Origin: Candidatus Krumholzibacteriota bacterium
GTDB taxonomy: Bacteria > Krumholzibacteriota > Krumholzibacteriia > Krumholzibacteriales > Krumholzibacteriaceae
Direction: 5' to 3'
DNA: 63,998 nucleotides
Assembly: GCA_016931295.1 (NCBI GenBank)
Contig: JAFGEZ010000029.1
Span: 1 to 63,998 of the forward strand
Under the pieces are notes generated by a model. It did no database searches and was not told the origin of the DNA. It saw only the letters and a program-made list of their open reading frames with translations. Positions within the stretch are counted from its first letter, which is position 1, and every line of letters begins with the position of its first letter. Shown here piece by piece: positions 60,901-63,998 of this stretch. The position numbers and the translations under genes were made by a program.

Positions 60901-62630
60901 CCGCGTCGATCACCGCGGAGATCGGCGAGATGTGCCTCGAGGAGGGGAACGAGCCGCTGGCGCGCGAGTACCTGATGCGGGCCACCTCGCTCGTCGGCGA
61001 GAGCGAGACGGTCCCCCGCCGGATCCAGGAGTTCCGCGAGGCGATCGAGCGGCGGAGCCCCCTCTCGGTCGGGCAGATCGACGACGACTCCTCGCGTCTC
61101 CGCATACTCTGCTGGGTGATCTCGCTGATGCGCACGATCCACGACGCCGCCTCGCTGCACGAGACGATCACCGAGACGGTGCGCATGATCACCGGGATGG
61201 AGCGAGCCGCGCTCATCCTGCAGGACGAGGGAGGCGATTCCTTCCGGATCGTCGCCGCCACCGGGGGATTCGACGAGGGTGCCGTCCTCACCGACCGGAA
61301 CGTCACCTCGATCCTGAAGATCGCCCGGCAACTGGGATATCCCCTCGACACGTCGCGGACGCACATCCCCGAGGGGCGCTTGACCGGCCACTTCCTCAAG
61401 GCGCACCGGAGCATCATCTGCATCCCCCTGTGGATCCGCGACGAGGTGACCGGCTTCCTCTACCTCGATTCGCCGAAGACGGGGCTCGGCTCGAGCGACG
61501 ACGACCACGTCTTCCTCGTCGCCTTCAGCCAGGAGGTGGCTCTCGGCCTCGAGCGGATCCTGCTGGCCGAGCGGATCACCGAGATCGAGCGGCGCGGCGC
61601 CGCCGTCCCGCCCCCGCCCGCCGCCGACACGGCGAAAAGCCGGCAGCAGGACATCATCATCGTCTCCCCCGCCATGCGCGGGATCGTCGACCTGATCGAC
61701 CAGGTCAAGGACATGGACACGACGGTCCTTCTCATCGGCCCGAACGGCACGGGCAAGGACACGATCGCCAAGATGGTCCACCGGGCGAGCGCGCGCCGTG
61801 ACAAGCCGTTCGTCGCGATCAACGTGGCGGCGATCCCGCACGACCTCCTCGAGAGCCAGCTCTTCGGCCACGAGAAGGGGGCCTTCACCGGTGCCCACCG
61901 CCAGAAGGTGGGCCACTTCGAGGTGGCAAGCAGCGGGACGATCTTTCTCAACGAGATCGGCGACCTCCCCCTCACGCTGCAACCGAAGCTCCTGCGCGTG
62001 CTCGAGGAGCAGAAATTCTACCGCGTCGGGGCGACGCGTGAGATCGAGACGCACGCCCGCATCATCGCCGCCACCAACCAGGATCTGCTGCGTCTCGTCA
62101 AGGAGGGCAAGTTCCGCGAGGATCTCTACTACCGGATCAACATCTTCCCCATCCGCGTCCCGTCGCTCCACGAGAGGCTCGAGGACATCGCGCCCCTCGC
62201 CGAACACTTCTTGACGACCTTCTGCCGCCTGTACAATATTCCGAAAAAGCGTTTCAGCCCCGAGGCGATGGCGTACCTGCTCGCCTACGACTGGCCGGGA
62301 AACGTGCGCGAACTGGAGAACCTCGTCATCCGGCTCTCGATCAAGACCCGGAGCGACACGATCCTCCCCGAGCACCTTCCCGAGGAGATCATACGGGGCA
62401 CGGAGACGCTCATCGCGCGGAGCGAGGCGGACATCGAGACGGCTGTCGCGCGGGTGATCGAGGCGACGCAGTCGATGAAGGGCCAGCCGATCCTCCCGAA
62501 GCTCGAGGGGATCATCTGCGGCAAGATGGTGGAGTTCGCCGGCGACAACAAGACCAAGGCCGCGAAGCTCCTCGGGATATCGAAACCGACGCTCTACGCC
62601 AAGCTCAAGAACTGGGAAAAGAACCGCTGA
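57987..62630 (+). CDS. Giant sigma-54-dependent activator with kinase-like, STAND-ATPase, TPR and GAF domains
   Basis: 1547 residues. Residues 1-230 look like a degenerate protein-kinase fold without a complete catalytic loop. A P-loop GKPGSGKS near 274 starts a STAND/NACHT-like ATPase and arm region. Residues about 610-1015 hold eight or more TPRs. A GAF domain at about 1035-1195 precedes the sigma-54 AAA+ domain, with Walker A GPNGTGKD near 1250, GAFTGAH near 1298 (sigma-54 contact loop) and a Walker B reading FLNEIGD near 1317, with Asn for the usual Asp. A Fis-type helix-turn-helix ends the protein (TKAAKLLGISKPTLYAKL). GAFTGA shows it is a real sigma-54 activator. Confidence 0.9.
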   Translation: MQNNSYEQGFVSRYETGAILGDYPPWRGLGVTDTLSERRFLLFTLPPPDHVSISVEDLAMRDSLFARGGGAIEPVVGIRRNNHSINILLPHAELIPLTKALPSMRSATAARLLRQLVEEVLGRLESGLTFDNLGLESLVIVDESLRILPTAYLLPATLLGEILGRANEPRDRVVADLKALARIVRIVARYLDDAAGVACRAAANRLARLGDGAGLDEIAGAVCGLADAVGAETRPTVFAGRRPRFEAVGPAMERFEEIAHRAAAGERRLVIVRGKPGSGKSRFASEAARRLVDEWGFTRAFLPGDQALYRTVEEAEAPEDCDVAIVDDRHGDPLLGAWLVDRVGAEIDRFKLVVVVTGDDTGPLLADTLHDLADRREIPVDEIEIPSFDGDAVRRILGDLVPAGRQEEILADLDPADPLSLLATVARLRAAKRTVGGRDASSVLDALNGEERSILTFLCVFSFEIPLSVLLDVYEAEGDGIYGVLHELVSLGLVETRAEYSEMTGGDLGLVYRPAGRLLAGEVLESMPEERRTQLHEKIALFLRETGTAPIVYGYFHLARGGRLREAALNGYELFQQLLQRKRLSAVNYLNESYMAAGLDRHLPPELRLKLLLEIGQYFALIGRMESAEALYRSCRQETEGTALAGNFRSLAVEAARRECEILEKKGEFLRAETLLEEALELHGDHILAHERSKLYNDLAWVHYRLGHFDRSWENCLLVLKLLEKKQHPCEVAQAYNLMGAINWNRSKYEEAIQCHNRCLALREETHDDLGVAASYNNLGLVYRSMGKVQQAIESFRASMEIKRRSNNLNGLAAAHLNIALTFLDMERFDEAEENCSAAIRLAEDTGNQQLLAETYGTMGETAFRRGNLEEARDFFFRDLHICQKTSSLREQAVVFRRLGELSLREGKITETAELLNQARALNLRIGSRLEAALLNLLEGRIQLARGKRAQGRQLLEGTGIELSLLGRKAVAASITAEIGEMCLEEGNEPLAREYLMRATSLVGESETVPRRIQEFREAIERRSPLSVGQIDDDSSRLRILCWVISLMRTIHDAASLHETITETVRMITGMERAALILQDEGGDSFRIVAATGGFDEGAVLTDRNVTSILKIARQLGYPLDTSRTHIPEGRLTGHFLKAHRSIICIPLWIRDEVTGFLYLDSPKTGLGSSDDDHVFLVAFSQEVALGLERILLAERITEIERRGAAVPPPPAADTAKSRQQDIIIVSPAMRGIVDLIDQVKDMDTTVLLIGPNGTGKDTIAKMVHRASARRDKPFVAINVAAIPHDLLESQLFGHEKGAFTGAHRQKVGHFEVASSGTIFLNEIGDLPLTLQPKLLRVLEEQKFYRVGATREIETHARIIAATNQDLLRLVKEGKFREDLYYRINIFPIRVPSLHERLEDIAPLAEHFLTTFCRLYNIPKKRFSPEAMAYLLAYDWPGNVRELENLVIRLSIKTRSDTILPEHLPEEIIRGTETLIARSEADIETAVARVIEATQSMKGQPILPKLEGIICGKMVEFAGDNKTKAAKLLGISKPTLYAKLKNWEKNR

Positions 62631-62694
62631 ACGACCCGGCCGATCCGTCCACGGGGACCTGAACGCCGCGGGCCGGAACGCACGACTGGAGATC

Positions 62695-63714
62695 ATGAGA
62701 AGAGCACCAGGCAGTCCGCGATTCAACTTCATCCGCCCCGGCCTCGCCTTGCTGGCGATCCTCCTCGCCGTCTACATCCCCCTCAGGATCTACCTCGCGA
62801 CGAGCGATCAGCCCGACGTGCCGCCGGGGACATCGATCAGCCTCTTCGTGACGACCGACCTGGCCGGCTACCGCGAACCCTGCGGGTGAAAGGCCGATCG
62901 CTATTCCGGGATGGCCCGGTGGGCCGCCCTCATCCGCGACCGCCAGAACGAGCGCCCGACGATCCTTCTCGACGGCGGCAACTTCTCCTTCGCACGCCGT
63001 ACCAACTACCAGGAGACGAAGGAGCGCTTCTTCTTCCGCGGCATGGAACTGATGCGCTACGACGCGGTCGGGATCGGCGGCAACGAGATCGCCATGGGCC
63101 GCGAACGGCTGATCGAGACGGCCGACCGGTACGACATCCCCCTCACCTCGGCGAACATCGTCGACCGGCGCGGCGACGGAACCCTCGGCGAACCCTTCAT
63201 CGTGATCGAGGTCGGCGGCAGGCGGACGATCCTCGGCCGACGGGACGCCGTCCGCGTCGGCGTCTTCAGCCTCGCCCTGCCCACCGAGATCTACGACGTC
63301 GACGAGAAGGTGCAATCGCTCTACACGGTGAATCGTCCCGAGATCGCCGCCCTCGAGACCGTCTCGAAACTGCGCGAGCGCGGCTGCAGCGTCATCGTGG
63401 CAATGAGCCGCCTCGGCTGGGAACGGAGCGTGGAACTGGCCGGGCAGGTGCCGGGGATCGACGTGCTCATCAACAGCCCCCGTGCGCATCAGGGCACCTA
63501 CGCCGAGCGGGCGGGCGGCGCTTTCGTCGTGGATACGGGCATCCACCGCGCCTCCTTCACCGAGATCGTCCTCGCCTTCCAGGGGGACTCCCTCCAGGCG
63601 AAGGCGATCGATCTCGGGCGCGTACTCCTCGACTACGAGGGGTACGAGCCGCTGCAGGAACTGGAAAAGACCTTCGGGAACGAGATGCGCGCCCTCGGGG
63701 CGATGGGATACTGA
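62695..63714 (+). CDS. Probable selenoprotein: membrane-anchored 5'-nucleotidase/metallophosphoesterase-like protein with in-frame TGA
   Basis: 339 codons if TGA at 62887-62889 is read as selenocysteine (Sec65); otherwise a 64-residue fragment and a headless frame. Both sides are in the same frame and are one protein: an N-terminal membrane helix (about 13-33), then SISLFVTTDLAGYREPCG-Sec-KADRYSGMARWAALI, then an UshA-like domain (PTILLDGGNF, YDAVGIGGNEIAMG, TSANIV, VLINSPRAHQGTY). From memory, relatives have PCGC-x5-GG-x2-RR here, so the TGA replaces the second Cys, giving a Cys63-Gly-Sec65 pair. A hairpin with a GGU loop begins 19 nt after the TGA. Exported, probably periplasmic. It lies 64 bp after the sigma-54 activator. 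Confidence 0.82.
62908..62929 (+). promoter_or_regulatory. Candidate bacterial SECIS element
   Basis: GGCCC and GGGCC form a 5-bp stem closing the loop GGU, extended by GGG/CCC beyond a small AU/G internal bulge. The loop begins 29 nt after the TGA, inside the range described for bacterial SECIS elements (about 16-37 nt), and has the required GU at the apex, as in E. coli fdhF (GGUCU). Confidence 0.68.
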
Positions 63715-63727
63715 CGGAGGAGGCGGC

Positions 63728-63998
63728 ATGCGGCTCGCGACGCTCGCGCGGTGGATCGACGATACCCTCGACATCGGCGCCTTCGGCGCCGACTCGTCCC
63801 TGAACGGCCTCCAGGTGGAGGGCCGAAGGGAGGTCAGGCGCGTCGCGACGGCCGTCGACGCCTGCGAGGAGACGATCCGGCGCGCGGCGCGCGCGCGGGT
63901 CGACCTCATCGTCGTGCACCACGGACTCTTCTGGGGACCGGCCGTGCCCATCGTCGGCTTCATGGCCCGGCGCCTCCGCCGGCTCCTCGCCAACGGCA
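63728..63998 (+). CDS. Nif3-like dinuclear metal centre protein, 3' end beyond window
   Basis: About 90 N-terminal codons. DDTLDIGAFGADSSLNGLQVEG, VATAVDACEETI and DLIVVHHGLFWG are the Nif3/YbgI (GTP cyclohydrolase I type 2-like) signature, where the HH pair and Asp bind two metal ions. The family's role is not settled. GGAGGAGG lies just before the ATG at 63728, 13 bp after the selenoprotein stop, so the two are probably co-transcribed. Confidence 0.9.
   Translation, partial: MRLATLARWIDDTLDIGAFGADSSLNGLQVEGRREVRRVATAVDACEETIRRAARARVDLIVVHHGLFWGPAVPIVGFMARRLRRLLANG

Noticed and set aside
57948-62732. A 1594-codon open frame on the minus strand opposite the sigma-54 activator
   Set aside because: It is a mirror of the GC-rich coding strand: highly repetitive charged composition, no ribosome site and no recognisable motif, while the plus strand encodes clear domains.
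62887-62889. TGA as tryptophan (genetic code 4) or as glycine (code 25) instead of selenocysteine
   Set aside because: TGA is used as a normal stop throughout the window (for example in many ATGA overlaps), so global recoding is not supported.

Overview
The window is about 64 kb of GC-rich, densely packed bacterial chromosome. It contains no rRNA, tRNA, CRISPR array or insertion sequence that I can recognise. The content points to a diderm (Gram-negative-type) bacterium. It has an ADP-heptose glycosyltransferase, many secreted lipoproteins with lipoboxes, a FlgD-like C-terminal immunoglobulin fold, a CAYFNT-type TPR lipoprotein and very large TPR proteins. That mixture resembles uncultured lineages of the FCB group such as Krumholzibacteriota or Eisenbacteria. 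This placement is an inference from protein style, not from a marker gene. Start codons are often GTG, neighbouring genes overlap by 4 bp (ATGA or GTGA), and many promoters read as TTGnnn-17-TAnnnT.

Region by region. 1-7384 (minus strand) is a pyrimidine operon pyrR-pyrB-pyrC-(TPR lipoprotein)-pyrK-pyrD-pyrF. It is preceded by a well-formed promoter, a PyrR-binding hairpin and an intrinsic attenuator. PyrR itself carries an unusual basic tail. 7617-10953 is a lower-GC insertion that reads as an integron-type cassette array without an integrase (CALIN-like): two two-gene cassettes, attC-like sites and a 134-bp duplicated structured repeat. It interrupts a lipoprotein gene on its right. 11130-14771 is an accessory block (beta-helix protein, compact desaturase, FlgD-fold protein with a possible frameshift, lipoprotein). 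14870-22948 holds housekeeping and unknown genes (EamA transporter, M2/M3-like peptidase, RlmL, CorA, Tag, NAD-dependent epimerase, lipoprotein).

23166-24760 is a TrpR-like repressor plus trpB operon with a palindrome at its start site. 24865-33136 (minus) is a run of eleven closely spaced genes including larB, larC, dus, trmO and a two-domain disulfide oxidoreductase. 33205-41894 holds hydrolase, CtpA, Tmk, MATE, CDP-alcohol transferase, RsmI, threonine aldolase and HU genes. 42480-44943 is a preQ0/queuosine operon (queD-queC-DUF366-queE). 45187-50345 encodes two coupled TPR proteins.

50446-63998 is regulatory. It contains a cold-shock gene with a long leader; a sigma-54 promoter driving an FHA reader, a metallophosphoesterase and a Hanks-type kinase; then waaF, rsgA, ptsN, a zinc-ribbon protein and a 1547-residue sigma-54 activator. 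Next comes a periplasmic 5'-nucleotidase-like protein whose frame is interrupted by a TGA exactly where the second cysteine of a PCGC motif is expected. A hairpin with a GGU loop follows the TGA, so this is a probable selenoprotein. The window ends inside a Nif3-like gene.
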